Assembly: GCF_003963535.1 (NCBI RefSeq)
Contig: NZ_CP034539.1
Coordinates: 9,362,001 to 9,426,000 of the forward strand
From: Streptomyces cyaneochromogenes
Lineage (GTDB): Bacteria > Actinomycetota > Actinomycetes > Streptomycetales > Streptomycetaceae
Length of the DNA stretch: 64,000 nt
Reading direction: 5' to 3'
Under the pieces are notes generated by a model, which saw only the letters and a list, made by a program, of their open reading frames with translations, had not been told where the DNA came from and did not search any database. Position numbers and translations under genes: made by a program. This document shows, piece after piece, positions 22,890 through 32,161 of the stretch; the stretch's first letter is position 1, and every line of letters starts with the position of its first letter.

Positions 22890-25196
22890 TCAGTTCCTGA
22901 CGATGCGCCACCGGTTGTCGGCGGTACCGTCGTCCGAGTCCTGGACTGCGAACGCGCCCACAGCGGTGGAGTTGTCCGCGATGGCGAGCAACTTGCCGCT
23001 GTTCTCGTTGCGGATCTTGTAGGTCCCGTCTCCCTGGTCGAGCAGCGTCCATCTGTGGTCGGCGGTGCCGTTGTCCGACCACTGCAGGACGGTCGCGTCG
23101 TCCGCCGTGGACATGCTCTGGACGCCGAGCACCTTGCCGCTGTGGGCGTTGCGGAAGCGGAACCCGTTCCCGTCGGTGATCATGTACCAGTCATGGTCGG
23201 CGGTGCCGTTGTCCGACCACTGCAGCGCGCGGCCACCGTCGGCCGTGGACATGTTCTGGATCCCCAGCAGGAGCCCGCTGCCCACGTTGACCAGACGGAC
23301 GCTGCCGCCGGCGTTCCAGTAGACGCTGTAGTTGTGGCCGTGCGCGTCGTGGAACGGGCCCAGGTTGACGGTGGAGCCGTTGGCGGTGGCGGTGAAGGCG
23401 AGCGAACTGCTGCTGGTCCGTTTGATCGAGGACGTGTTCAGCGACGGGAGGGAACTGAGCGCGGAGTCACCGTAGTTGCCGGACAGGACCACCGGGCCGT
23501 AGGTGACCGCGGAGACGTTCCTGTTGTCGTTGGCCGCTCGCATGACGATCCGCATGGGCAGGCGAACGGTGACCGTGTCGCCGGAGCTCCAGGAGCGGCT
23601 CAGGGTGGCGTAGCTGCCGGGGTTGGTGGTGATGTTCTGGGCGACGCCGTTGACGCTGACGGTGGCCCCGGTGGTCCAGCTCGGGATGCGGATGCGCATC
23701 GCCCAGGTTCCGCTGACGTTTCCGGTGACCTGCAGGGTCGTGGTGTCGCTGACGGGGTACGACGTGGTCTGGGTGACCGTGATTCCGCGCTCCGACCAGT
23801 TGAGCACCGAGGGCACGAACAGGTTCACGATCAGCGTGTTGTCGCTGCGGAAGTAGATGGAGTCCATCAGCCTGGTGTGCATCTCCAGGCCGGTGCCCTG
23901 GCAGCACCAGAAGGTGCCGTAGTCGGTGCTCCAGGTACCGCCGCCCCACGCCGGGCCCACACCGCGTCGGCCTCCCGGGTTGAGCGGGGTGAAGTAGGTG
24001 ACGTGGCCGTGGTTGTCGGCCGGGTTCTGCTGGCCGATCATCTGGTTCAGCCACGCCCGCTCGTAGTAGTCGAACAGGGCGGCCCGGTTCGGGTCCAGCG
24101 CGAACAACTCACGGGTGAGGGTGAGCATGTTGAAGGTGTTGCAGCTTTCGCACGTGTCCTTGTTCAGGAAGCCGGCGATGGCGTTCGGAGCGCGGAAATG
24201 CTCCGCCTGGCTGTTGCCGCCGATGGCATAGGTGTGCGAGTTGACGGTGATGTTCCAGGCGTTGGTGGCGATGTCCCGGTAGCGGGTGGTGCCGGTCGCC
24301 TTGTACTCGCGGGCGGCCCCGATCCACTTGGGTACCTGGGTGTTGGCGTGCAGGCCGCCCAGCTGGTCCTGGTTGGACGCCAGCGGGTCGAACACCGCGG
24401 CGTGGTCGAACCGTCGGGCGACGGTGAGCCACCGCGCATCGTTGGTCTGCTGGTAGAGATCGGTCAGCACGGTGTTCATGCCGCCGAACTCGGTTTGCAG
24501 CATGGCCTGCATCTGCTGGCTGGTCAGCCGGCCGGTGCGCCAGTCGACCCACCCCGCCAGGGCGAGCAGCACGTCCCGGGCTTGTGTGCTGCCGATGTGG
24601 CGCCATACGTCCAGCAGGCCGGCGAGGGTCTTGTGGATGGTGTAGTACGGCACGTTGCCGTTGCTCAGGGTCCGCTGCTCGAGAGCGGTGAAGTCGGACT
24701 CGGGGTAGCCGGAGAGGTACCCGGCGTTGAAACCGGCGGCGCTGTTGTTGGCCTGGCACTTGGCCAGCTCCGCAACCATGTAATTTGCCTTGTCCCGGCA
24801 GGTGGTGTCCCCGGTCACCGCGTAGAGCTGTGCCCATGCCGTCAGGAAGTGCCCTTGGACGTGGGTGCGGAAGGGGAAGTCCGGCGCGTCCCAACCGCCC
24901 GTGGCAGCCGCACCGTTGGTGGACAGCCGGTGGTTGACTCGGAAGTTGTACAGCAACCGGTCGACATCGACGAACCGCAGGTAGTTCTGCGTACGGTTCT
25001 GGTTGTCCAGCCACCGGCTTCCGGTGAGCCGGACCTGGCCGAGCTCGAAGGGGTGGGCGGAGACCCCGATGTCGGCCCTTGCGGGGGGAATGGCCGCGTG
25101 GGCGGGAGAACTGCCGATGAAGGATCCGGTGGCAGAGGCAGCGGCGGTGGCCCCGGCCATTTGCAGGAGGCGCCGTCTGCTGACGGAGGAAGACAT
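22890..25196 (-). CDS. Tat-exported GH127/GH146-like beta-L-arabinofuranosidase with C-terminal lectin repeats
   Basis: A 768-residue secreted enzyme. The start at 25196 (MSSSVSRRRLLQMAG) follows GAAAGG and yields a twin-arginine signal, so I reject the 29-residue longer version. The (alpha/alpha)6 barrel of the former DUF1680 family shows the zinc/nucleophile residues of this group: Glu and Cys in DTCESCNTF and the Cys pair in FWCCQGTG. A beta domain follows, then about residues 635-768 form a ricin-type trefoil built of three near-identical units (LLGIQNMSTADG, VLGVQSMSTADD, LLAIADNSTAVG, each with a DNGTADHxW-like end). Family members release L-arabinofuranose from beta-linked arabino-oligosaccharides. 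The lectin repeats are so alike that recent duplication is likely. Confidence 0.85.
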   Translation of the reverse strand: MSSSVSRRRLLQMAGATAAASATGSFIGSSPAHAAIPPARADIGVSAHPFELGQVRLTGSRWLDNQNRTQNYLRFVDVDRLLYNFRVNHRLSTNGAAATGGWDAPDFPFRTHVQGHFLTAWAQLYAVTGDTTCRDKANYMVAELAKCQANNSAAGFNAGYLSGYPESDFTALEQRTLSNGNVPYYTIHKTLAGLLDVWRHIGSTQARDVLLALAGWVDWRTGRLTSQQMQAMLQTEFGGMNTVLTDLYQQTNDARWLTVARRFDHAAVFDPLASNQDQLGGLHANTQVPKWIGAAREYKATGTTRYRDIATNAWNITVNSHTYAIGGNSQAEHFRAPNAIAGFLNKDTCESCNTFNMLTLTRELFALDPNRAALFDYYERAWLNQMIGQQNPADNHGHVTYFTPLNPGGRRGVGPAWGGGTWSTDYGTFWCCQGTGLEMHTRLMDSIYFRSDNTLIVNLFVPSVLNWSERGITVTQTTSYPVSDTTTLQVTGNVSGTWAMRIRIPSWTTGATVSVNGVAQNITTNPGSYATLSRSWSSGDTVTVRLPMRIVMRAANDNRNVSAVTYGPVVLSGNYGDSALSSLPSLNTSSIKRTSSSSLAFTATANGSTVNLGPFHDAHGHNYSVYWNAGGSVRLVNVGSGLLLGIQNMSTADGGRALQWSDNGTADHDWYMITDGNGFRFRNAHSGKVLGVQSMSTADDATVLQWSDNGTADHRWTLLDQGDGTYKIRNENSGKLLAIADNSTAVGAFAVQDSDDGTADNRWRIVRN

Positions 25197-25571
25197 CCTG
25201 AACCTTTCGGTGAGGGGGGAGAGCGACTGCTTGGTCGTCAGTGCGTCCGCTCGCATGTCCGACGGCCGGATGCAGTACGTCACGGGCTTGTCTCCCGCCG
25301 ATGTGGCGTCATACGTGGCAGGCCGACGACATCGCAGCGGAAGCGTTGGGGGCGGCTACTGTCCCGGCCGCCATGCCGGCGAGAACCGAGGCGCGTGAGA
25401 CTCCTCCGGCATTGCGGCTGGTCCTGTTCGCTCGTCGGAACTCCGCCCGGAGCCGGCGACTGTGAACCGGGCGGCAGCCCTGCTGGGCAACGAGGCCTGG
25501 GATTCATGGACAACTCTTCCTCCGGGCCCGGCCGGTCCGCTTGGCCAATCGCCGTGGCGAGGGGCGTCATT

Positions 25572-25587
25572 GTTCGAAATTGCGAAC
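25572..25587 (-). promoter_or_regulatory. Putative arabinose-regulon operator upstream of GH127-like gene
   Basis: GTTCGAAATTGCGAAC, an inverted repeat with the same arms and spacing as the one at 22809, flanked by CATT and GATG. It lies 376 nt upstream of the GH127-like start. Because it also faces the decayed plus-strand DNA at 25.9 kb, it may once have controlled a divergent gene too. Confidence 0.55.
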
Positions 25588-25946
25588 GATGTACGGCAGT
25601 TCGATCAGAAGATAGATTTGGGACGGGGTGCCGTCAATGTTTCCGGCGGGTTCCGTTCCGGTGTATTCCGTGGCGCCTGGATCACGGAAAAGTCGTTACT
25701 GCCGCATCAGTTGACTTCCGTGCGGGGCTCCCTCTACGTTCGGCGCCGACCATGTCCGGCAATTCGATCCGCGTTCGAAACACCGGGCCATCGCGGTGCG
25801 AGAGCGCTCCCGCCTCCGGAAGGAACCCCTCGCGGACTGCAAGCAGGACGAGGACCGCCCGTGGCCCGGTGGCGCCGTGCGAGGAGGGCGGCGCGGACGA
25901 CAGTGCCGGAGGAAGACCGTACGGGGCGGAAGGGAAGAGACGACGA

Positions 25947-26330
25947 TGAACGGGCCGCGAGGGAGTTTCTGAGCGCGGTGCGGGAGGCGCTGGCCGGCGT
26001 ACAGGCTCCGAGAGCTCCGACGACGTACCGCTCCCGCCCCGTCGTCGTTCCGACCACGCGGGGCCGGACTTCGTCACGCTGTTCACCGAGCGCGCCGCCG
26101 AGTACCGCACCACGGTGGGCCGTGTTCGAGCGGTCGGCGACTCGGCCGTCGTCGGGCCTGGACGAGCCCTGGTTCCGCCGGAAGACTCCCGCCGCTGACG
26201 GTCGGCGGGCTCGACGGGGCGGACGCCGTGGCCGCCTCCGCCGCATCGCCGCCGTCACCGGGGCTGTGGCCCTCGACCACAGCCCCGGCTGGGGAGCGCA
26301 GGGTTCTGACCCGGTGATGTACCACTGAGT
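25947..26330 (+). pseudogene. lutC: Decayed lutC (lactate utilisation protein C) remnant
   Basis: Joined across frames, the plus strand reads like LutC. One frame gives REFLSAVREALAGV (LutC N-terminus). The next gives DHAGPDFVTLFTERAAEYR and TTVGRVRAVGDSAVVGP. A third gives LTVGGLDGADAVAAS and another VTGAVALDHSPG. At least three frame changes are needed and the C-terminal half is missing, so it cannot make a working protein. LutC helps LutA/LutB oxidise L-lactate; neither partner is seen nearby. The assignment rests on recalled family phrases; the multiple frameshifts are visible in the sequence. Confidence 0.6.
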
Positions 26331-26358
26331 GCTGAGTGGCAGTCTCGTTCAGCGGCAT

Positions 26359-26874
26359 CAGGAGACGGTGAACATCTGGTGGTCGGCGCCGTCGAACGGG
26401 CGTTGCTCCAACTGGTCGCCCTGGGCGCTGCCCGCAGTGAGGTAGAGACCGCTGTGGTGATTGAGAAGCCGGATACGGCCGTTGCCCGCGTCTTCCGCCA
26501 GCCATTCGTCGTTGGCGTTCGCGTTGGCTTCGTACGCGTACTGGATGGTCTTCGCGCCTGGGTGTGTCCGTACGACTGACGAACTCGAGTCCGGTAGTGA
26601 AGTCGGCCTGGCTGGTCACCAGCCCGATCGGAGCGGGTATCAGGGCTTGGCGGCAGTTCCAGGTCGCGCCGAGCGAGAGGGCGCCGTTCGCATCCGGCGC
26701 CACGGTGGCGTGCACGCCGTCACAGCCGGTCTGTGCGACACCGGGCTGGACCGAGGTCCAGCTCCCCGGCGTCGCGGCGGACGCGGGCGCCGCGGTGACC
26801 GAGCCCATGACGGTGAGAACGGCGGCGGCCGTACCAACTGGAGGAGATTCTCCGGCGAACGCATCGACCTCCAA
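26359..26874 (-). pseudogene. Broken secreted protein with C-terminal trefoil-like module
   Basis: On the minus strand one frame gives a signal-like AVLTVMGSVTAAPASA followed by GSWTSVQPGVAQTGCDGVHA and up to TGLEFVS. A +1 change near 26570 is then needed to reach the frame TIQYAYEANANANDEW, NGRIRLLNHHSGLYLTAG and DGADHQMFTVS with a stop at 26359, which reads like one unit of a ricin-type lectin. A second change near the start is needed to join a good ATG (preceded by GGAGG near 26870). So the gene is disrupted at two points. The mature N-terminal part is not a family I know. Confidence 0.55.
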
Positions 26875-27339
26875 GGCGGATCCAGGGGCGGAGGTAGCAC
26901 GGCCGCTCGGCCGGGCCGGTGGCCCGGAGGGGGCTTCGCGGCGCGGGCCACCTGGCGAGCGACGGTCTGTGGCTCTTTCGGCTCCTGTGAGGCGGCTCTT
27001 CGCCTGTGCCGCTGCGGCGTCCTGTTCCCCTACGACTCCCTTTCTCTCTTGTCCGGGCCCGGCGGCCTTCGGAGTGCGGCGAGGTCAGCGGTGGTCGACC
27101 AGGTCTCCGCCCCAGGTCCTGACCGCTGGTGGGCCGTACGGTGTGCCTCCCGGCGCTCGGCCCGGGGGAACCTCCGGAGCCAACTGCCTGTCCACCCAAG
27201 CGAGTTGTCCGACAAATCGAACGGCATTCGTAAGATCCGCCAGACGTTAAGTGCGGGAAGCAGGAGGCGTCAATACGTCCGGCATGCCTGGCGGGGCAGT
27301 GCCCCGCCGGTGCGGAAACGCCTCAAGGGCGCCGTGTCC
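26875..27339. other. 465-nt stretch without a gene
   Basis: Open frames here are short and unrecognisable. The only clear element is the hairpin at 27290-27308. Confidence 0.4.
27290..27308 (-). terminator. Hairpin after the condensation-domain gene
   Basis: GGCGGGGCA-G-TGCCCCGCC, 9-bp perfect arms, 31 nt after the stop of the minus-strand gene at 27340. Confidence 0.6.
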
Positions 27340-28722
27340 CTACGCGCCGGCGAAGGAGCCGCTCCGTGCGGCGTGACCGCCGAGCACCGCTCCGACCAGC
27401 CGCCTCTCGAAGGACCGCAGTAACTGCTCGAGATCCGTGGCGTCGAACGACGCCGCATCCGTCCCGAGACTGATTCCGGCCGTCTCGGACATGCCCCATA
27501 CAACGAAGCAGAGCTTTCCGGAGTAGGTGTCGATGTTCTTGGGGAATCGTCCGTACCGGCTGGACGCCATGGCTCGCTCGAAGTCCTGCCGTGCCCTGTC
27601 CACGCGAGCCCGGATCAGCGTGCGGGGCGCAATGGGGCGGATGTTGACCATGTACGGGTTGTCCGCGGAGCGGCCCAGTTCGGCGGAGACTTCGTCCAGG
27701 GACCTGGCGTAGCGCTCGGGCTCTCGCAGGCTGACGGAGGAGGATTTGACGAGTGCCGCGTCGACGGCACGACACAGCGCCGGGAACCGGTCACTGCCCA
27801 TGGACGTGTCGACCGGGACCAGGACCCTGCCGGCGATATGGGCCACCGCCTCGCGGGCGAAGGTGGTCTGCCGGTTGGCCATCACGGTGTTGAACACGCA
27901 CTTCTCGATGCCGAGGTGCTCGGCGAGCACGCAGGCGTATGCGGCTTGCAGGACGGCGGCCACGGATGTCCGGTACTGCTTCGCCAGACCGGCTGCCGCG
28001 AGCGCGACCGCCGCCGAGTCGAGGCAAACGAAGTTGTAGAGGGCGCCCCTGTGGCTCGCGGGCACCTGGAGTTCGGGCATGGCGGACTGACGGAGCATGG
28101 CCCGGTCGTGGGCGTCGACACGATGGGCGTGCCGCAGCCCCGAGGGACTGGCTTCGAAACCCGCGATCTGCCTCGGCTGCCACCCCCTACCGAGGTCGGC
28201 GCCCGGATCGGCGGCCAGTCGGGCCAGGCGTTCGGCCACGATCCGGGCGGCCGTCGTGTCCGCCGAGAAGTGGTGCAATGACAGCGCGATGTGGCGGGGG
28301 CTGCCGTCCACGGTGACGACGGCGGCCCGCAACGGCAGGTCGTCCGGGCCGAATCCGGGCTCGGCCAGTCGAAGGGTGAGGGCGCTCAGCTCGTCGCTCG
28401 TCGCCGGGGCGTCGGAGGCGTACTCGTCGACCTGGAGCACGCCGGAGGCCACGACGACCGCGCGAGGGTGCCCGTCCGCGTCACGTGGATACAGCGTGCG
28501 CAGCGCCTCGAAGTGAGCCATGACCGCGGCGAAGGCATGAAGCACCGCGGCCATGTCGGGTGTGCTGTCGAGTACCCGCGCCATCCGTTGGTTCCTGTTG
28601 CGGGGGCCGTGGAGATGGGGGTGGCATCCTTCGCGTTCATGGGCCTTCTGCGACCAGGTCAGTGCATGCTCTCCGGCGGTGCCGGCGACGAAGACGACGT
28701 CATGGCGTGCGATCTGTCGCAT
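27340..28722 (-). CDS. Stand-alone condensation-domain (NRPS C-domain-like) protein
   Basis: A 460-residue protein of the CoA-dependent acyltransferase/condensation superfamily. The N-terminal phrase HALTWSQKA resembles motif C1. The catalytic motif appears as LSLHHFSADTT (HHxxxD, about 150-160). FNTVMANRQ and DKFSYSGK-like NIDTYSGKLCF near the end match later C-domain motifs. Such free-standing proteins condense acyl or aminoacyl groups in natural-product pathways or act as acyltransferases. No adenylation, carrier or other biosynthetic gene is present in the window, so its substrate is unknown. I choose ATG 28722 because it keeps the C1-like motif; its ribosome site (GGAGG about 14 nt upstream) is far. 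It follows GH3 by 153 nt on the same strand. Confidence 0.75.
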   Translation of the reverse strand: MRQIARHDVVFVAGTAGEHALTWSQKAHEREGCHPHLHGPRNRNQRMARVLDSTPDMAAVLHAFAAVMAHFEALRTLYPRDADGHPRAVVVASGVLQVDEYASDAPATSDELSALTLRLAEPGFGPDDLPLRAAVVTVDGSPRHIALSLHHFSADTTAARIVAERLARLAADPGADLGRGWQPRQIAGFEASPSGLRHAHRVDAHDRAMLRQSAMPELQVPASHRGALYNFVCLDSAAVALAAAGLAKQYRTSVAAVLQAAYACVLAEHLGIEKCVFNTVMANRQTTFAREAVAHIAGRVLVPVDTSMGSDRFPALCRAVDAALVKSSSVSLREPERYARSLDEVSAELGRSADNPYMVNIRPIAPRTLIRARVDRARQDFERAMASSRYGRFPKNIDTYSGKLCFVVWGMSETAGISLGTDAASFDATDLEQLLRSFERRLVGAVLGGHAARSGSFAGA

Positions 28723-28875
28723 GTCCGCCCGGCCCCCTCCGGTACGACGACGCGGCCGGAGCGCGGACGCCCCATGTTCGGGCAAAGGATAGTTCCGCGC
28801 GGACCACCCGGGTCAATGCTCAGTAGGTGTGGAACGCGACGGCGGACCGTCTTCCTCACCGCGTCCCACCGGTCC

Positions 28876-31818
28876 TTACCGCGTCCCGCCGGCGATCGCG
28901 GCCAGGTGGACACTGCCCCGCAGAACGAGATGCAGATCGTGCACCCCGGTCACCCCCGCCGGGATCGGCGCGCTGACCGTGCGCCAGTCGTACCGGCCGT
29001 CGGTGCCGGCGGGGACATGGAGGCCGACGAGCAAGGTGCCGATACCGGGGCCGCCGTCGGCGTAGATCTCGACGGTCGCGTCCTCGGTCGTGCGGGACAC
29101 CTCGGCCATGATGACGCGCGGTCCGTCTGGCGGTCCGCCCAGGTCGACCGAGCGGTAGCGCAGTCCGCAGTGGAGGGCACCGGTTGCCGGCGTGACCGCC
29201 TCCCCCTTCTCCCGGGTTGCGTCGACGAGCGTGCCGCCCACGCACTCGTCGAAGTCGACGGCCTCCAGTCGTCCGCCGATGAGACTGCGTGCGGGGAGGG
29301 CCGACGGCCCCGTCACGGTGAGGGGCGCCGTCAGGGCGATGGCTTCGGCCGAGTGCCCTATGAGGATCTCGTACTCGCCCGGGTCCACGGCGAAGGCGCC
29401 GGCTGAGACGGACCAATGGGCCAAGGCCGCAACGGGCATGTCGAACTCCAGCCGCCGTCGTTCACCGGCGGCGAGGGAGACCTTGCGGAAGTCCGTCAGT
29501 CTGCGTCTGGGCGCACGGTGGCGGGCGGTGAGTGCGCGAGTGTAGAGCTGCACGGTCTCGGTGCCCGAGCGCCCTCCGGTGTTGGTGAGCTCGACGCTCA
29601 CGGTCAGGGTGTCGTCCTGTGCCGCTTCCCGGGCGGACAGCCGCAGGTCGGAATAGGCGAAGCTGGTGTAGGACAGGCCGTGCCCGAACGGGTAAAGCGG
29701 TGCGGCGTCGTGGTACTGGTACGTCCAGCCGGCGCTGATGATGTCGTAGTCGAGGCGGCCGGGCAGCGGGTCGTCGCCGCGGTACCAGGTCTGCGGGAGC
29801 CGTCCGGAGGGTTCGGCCTCGCCGAGCAGGAGCCCGGCGAGCGCTCGGCCCGTCTCCTGCCCGCCGTGGGAGGTCCACACCACGGCGGGCAGGTGCTTGT
29901 CCGCCCAGTCGACGGCGTACGGGTAACTGCTCATCACGACCAGCACCGACTCAGGGCGCTCGGTGGCGACGGCGCGCAGCAGGGCTTCCTGCGCGGGCGG
30001 CAGCGAGATGCCCGTACGATCCTCGGTCTCGCGGCCGTTGATGTGCGGGTCGTTGCCGAGGACGACCACGGCGACGTCCGCCGAGGCGGCGGCCGCGACG
30101 GCTTCGGCGATTCCGTCCCTGACGACCCTTCGGGTCCAGCGTTCCGCCTTCTCGGGGGCTTCGGCGCAGAGGGTGACCCGGCCGGTGGCGGGGTCCACGG
30201 CGGCGTATCGGCCGTTGCTGATGTTGCGCAGCAGTTCAGTGCCGTCCGGCTGGGGTTCCAGTCGGAAGGTCTCGTGGACGAACCAGCCGTTCGGTTGCGT
30301 CTGGTCGGCGGCGAGGGTGAGGTCCCCGTCCTTGAGGGTCACGTAGCGCTCCGTGCGCGCGTTGCGGAGGGTCAGCACTCCTTCACCCCAGTCGAACAGG
30401 TCGTGGCAGGCGTTGCCGCCCGCCTCCTGTTCGTCCGACGGAGCACCGGCCACCATGGGCCCGCCGGGGTCGAGCGCCGGGACGCGCAGGAGGCCTCCGG
30501 TGGAGGCGGCGCGCAGCGTGATCCGGTCGACTCCCTCCGCGCGGACCACTTCTGTGCCGTGCTCCTTGAGTGCCGCCTCCAGGCCGGTGGCGATGGTGAT
30601 CCGGTACGGCATGGTGCCGCTGTACCAGTCCTCGAAGAGGGTGTCCGCCAACGGACCGACGAGCGCGACGCGCCCGCCGGGGGCCGGTGACAGCGGCAGT
30701 GCGCCGTCGTTCTTCAGCAGCACCACCGACTCCGTGGCGGCGCGCAAGGCGAGCGCCCGGTGTGCGGGGCTGTCCACGACGTCGTCGCGGATGCCGGCGT
30801 AGGGGTCGAGGTCCGGATCGAACTCGCCGAGGCGGAAGCGGATCGACAGATGGCGTCGCGCGGCGCGGTCGATGTCGGCCTCGGTGAGCAGTCCGCGGTC
30901 GACCGCCGTGCGGAGTCTGCCGAGGGTGAGGCTGCCGTCCTCGCCCATGTCGGTGATGCTGTCGACGCCGGCACGTACCGCCGCCGCGTGGGAGGTGGGG
31001 TGGTCGTCGAAGTAGTGCTCCGATTCGACCAGGTTGGTCACGGCTCCGGCGTCGCTGCAGATGAACAGCTCGTGACCGGTGGGCTCGGCCCAGCGCCGTA
31101 CCTCTGTCTCCAGCAGTGGACTGACGTGGCAGGGACGGCCGTTGATGAGGTTGTAGGCCGGCATGACGCCGGTGGCGGCGCCGGAGGCGATGGCCGGGCG
31201 GAAGGCGGCGAGGTCGTATTCGTGCAGCACCCTGGGCGGCACCACGGACGAGGTGAGGTCGCGCTCGTCCTCGTTGTTGTAGGCGAGGAAGTGCTTCAGG
31301 AGCGGTGCCGTGCGCAGATAGACCGGGTGGTCCCCGGCCAGCCCGCGGCAGAAGCTGACGGAGAGCCGGCCGGTGAGCACCGGATCCTCCGCATACCCCT
31401 CCTCGTTTCTGCCCCAGCGGGGGTCGCGCAACAGGTTCACCACGGGGGCCCACACCTGCAGGCTGTGCCGGTGGCCATCGCCGCAAGGGCGCTGGTGGAA
31501 GGCGCGGGACTCGGTACCGACGGCCGTGGCGACCTCGTGCAGCAGCTCCTCGTCCCAGGTGGCCCCCAGCCCTGTCGCCTGCGGGAACACGGTGGCCGGC
31601 CCCAGCCAGGACACGCCGTGCAGGCCTTCGGTGCCGGTCTTGAAGGGGGCCAGCCCGAGACGGGGGACTCCTGGTGAGTACTGGTAGAGCAGCTCGATGC
31701 GCTCGTCCAGCGTCAGCCGGGAGATCAGGTCGTCGACTCGCTGTGCGAGGGGCAGCGCGGGGTCACGGAACGGCAGGTCGGTGGTGGGCGGCTCGGGGGG
31801 TGTGGCGGCAGTACTCAC
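28876..31818 (-). CDS. GH3 beta-glycosidase with inserted beta-trefoil-like and C-terminal CBM6-like domains
   Basis: A 980-residue enzyme without a signal peptide. The GH3 barrel starts near residue 20 (RLTLDERIELLYQY, then GTEGLHGVSW). KHFLAYNNEDER is the usual His-containing loop, and the nucleophile Asp is in LFICSDAGAV (about 254). After the first part of the alpha/beta sandwich comes an insertion (about 440-560: LTLRNARTERYVTLKDGDL and LLRNISNGRYAAVDPATG) that reads like a beta-trefoil. The sandwich resumes with SYPYAVDW and the FnIII-like HGLSYTSFAYSDL domain. The last about 130 residues (SVDLGGPPDGPRVIMAEV, VHDLHLVLRG) resemble a CBM6. The GTG at 31818 follows AAGGGA. A beta-glucosidase or beta-xylosidase acting on imported oligosaccharides is likely. 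Confidence 0.85.
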   Translation of the reverse strand: MSTAATPPEPPTTDLPFRDPALPLAQRVDDLISRLTLDERIELLYQYSPGVPRLGLAPFKTGTEGLHGVSWLGPATVFPQATGLGATWDEELLHEVATAVGTESRAFHQRPCGDGHRHSLQVWAPVVNLLRDPRWGRNEEGYAEDPVLTGRLSVSFCRGLAGDHPVYLRTAPLLKHFLAYNNEDERDLTSSVVPPRVLHEYDLAAFRPAIASGAATGVMPAYNLINGRPCHVSPLLETEVRRWAEPTGHELFICSDAGAVTNLVESEHYFDDHPTSHAAAVRAGVDSITDMGEDGSLTLGRLRTAVDRGLLTEADIDRAARRHLSIRFRLGEFDPDLDPYAGIRDDVVDSPAHRALALRAATESVVLLKNDGALPLSPAPGGRVALVGPLADTLFEDWYSGTMPYRITIATGLEAALKEHGTEVVRAEGVDRITLRAASTGGLLRVPALDPGGPMVAGAPSDEQEAGGNACHDLFDWGEGVLTLRNARTERYVTLKDGDLTLAADQTQPNGWFVHETFRLEPQPDGTELLRNISNGRYAAVDPATGRVTLCAEAPEKAERWTRRVVRDGIAEAVAAAASADVAVVVLGNDPHINGRETEDRTGISLPPAQEALLRAVATERPESVLVVMSSYPYAVDWADKHLPAVVWTSHGGQETGRALAGLLLGEAEPSGRLPQTWYRGDDPLPGRLDYDIISAGWTYQYHDAAPLYPFGHGLSYTSFAYSDLRLSAREAAQDDTLTVSVELTNTGGRSGTETVQLYTRALTARHRAPRRRLTDFRKVSLAAGERRRLEFDMPVAALAHWSVSAGAFAVDPGEYEILIGHSAEAIALTAPLTVTGPSALPARSLIGGRLEAVDFDECVGGTLVDATREKGEAVTPATGALHCGLRYRSVDLGGPPDGPRVIMAEVSRTTEDATVEIYADGGPGIGTLLVGLHVPAGTDGRYDWRTVSAPIPAGVTGVHDLHLVLRGSVHLAAIAGGTR

Positions 31819-31917
31819 CTGAGAAGTCCCTTGCAGGAGGTCGAAGGAGAACGCGCGGGAAGCGTGGGTGACTGCGGACCGGGCGGCGTACGGCTTTCCT
31901 CGATCGCAGATCGTGCA

Positions 31918-31933
31918 GTCGAAGCGCTTCGAC
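31918..31933. promoter_or_regulatory. Palindromic operator GTCGAAGCGCTTCGAC
   Basis: A perfect 16-bp palindrome, 100 nt upstream of the GH3 start, with the central GCGC common to LacI-family sites in streptomycetes. A near copy lies at 32162 on the other side of the divergent promoter region. No regulator gene for it is in this part of the window. Confidence 0.6.
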
Positions 31934-32161
31934 GTTGGCATGACGCTGAGTCGTGTGTCAATCACAGGTCGCTCAGCCGCCGCAAGTCGCTTTCCCGGCG
32001 TCGCCGCTTCCCTCTGAGGGTTTGCCTGGAAGGCCAGCTCACCTGAGGTGAAGCCGTATGGAGGGCGGGGCGCGCCGTCACTCTCGACCATGTCTGTTAC
32101 CGAAAAGTGACCTGGGTGGCCCGTTGTCGCCCAGGAAACACAGCCTTAGTGTCACCGAAAC

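Noticed and set aside
23055..25949. 964-codon open frame on the plus strand opposite the GH127-like gene
   Set aside because: Gly/Val/Arg-biased shadow of a GC-rich gene; no ribosome site or family features, while the opposite strand has a Tat signal and catalytic motifs.
25462..26328. 288-codon plus-strand frame as one protein
   Set aside because: Only short pieces resemble LutC and they change frame; the rest is unrelated to any family, so I call a decayed lutC instead.
31820..32091. N-terminal extension of GH3 up to 32091
   Set aside because: The extension runs through the operator palindrome and does not resemble GH3; the GTG at 31818 has a good ribosome site.
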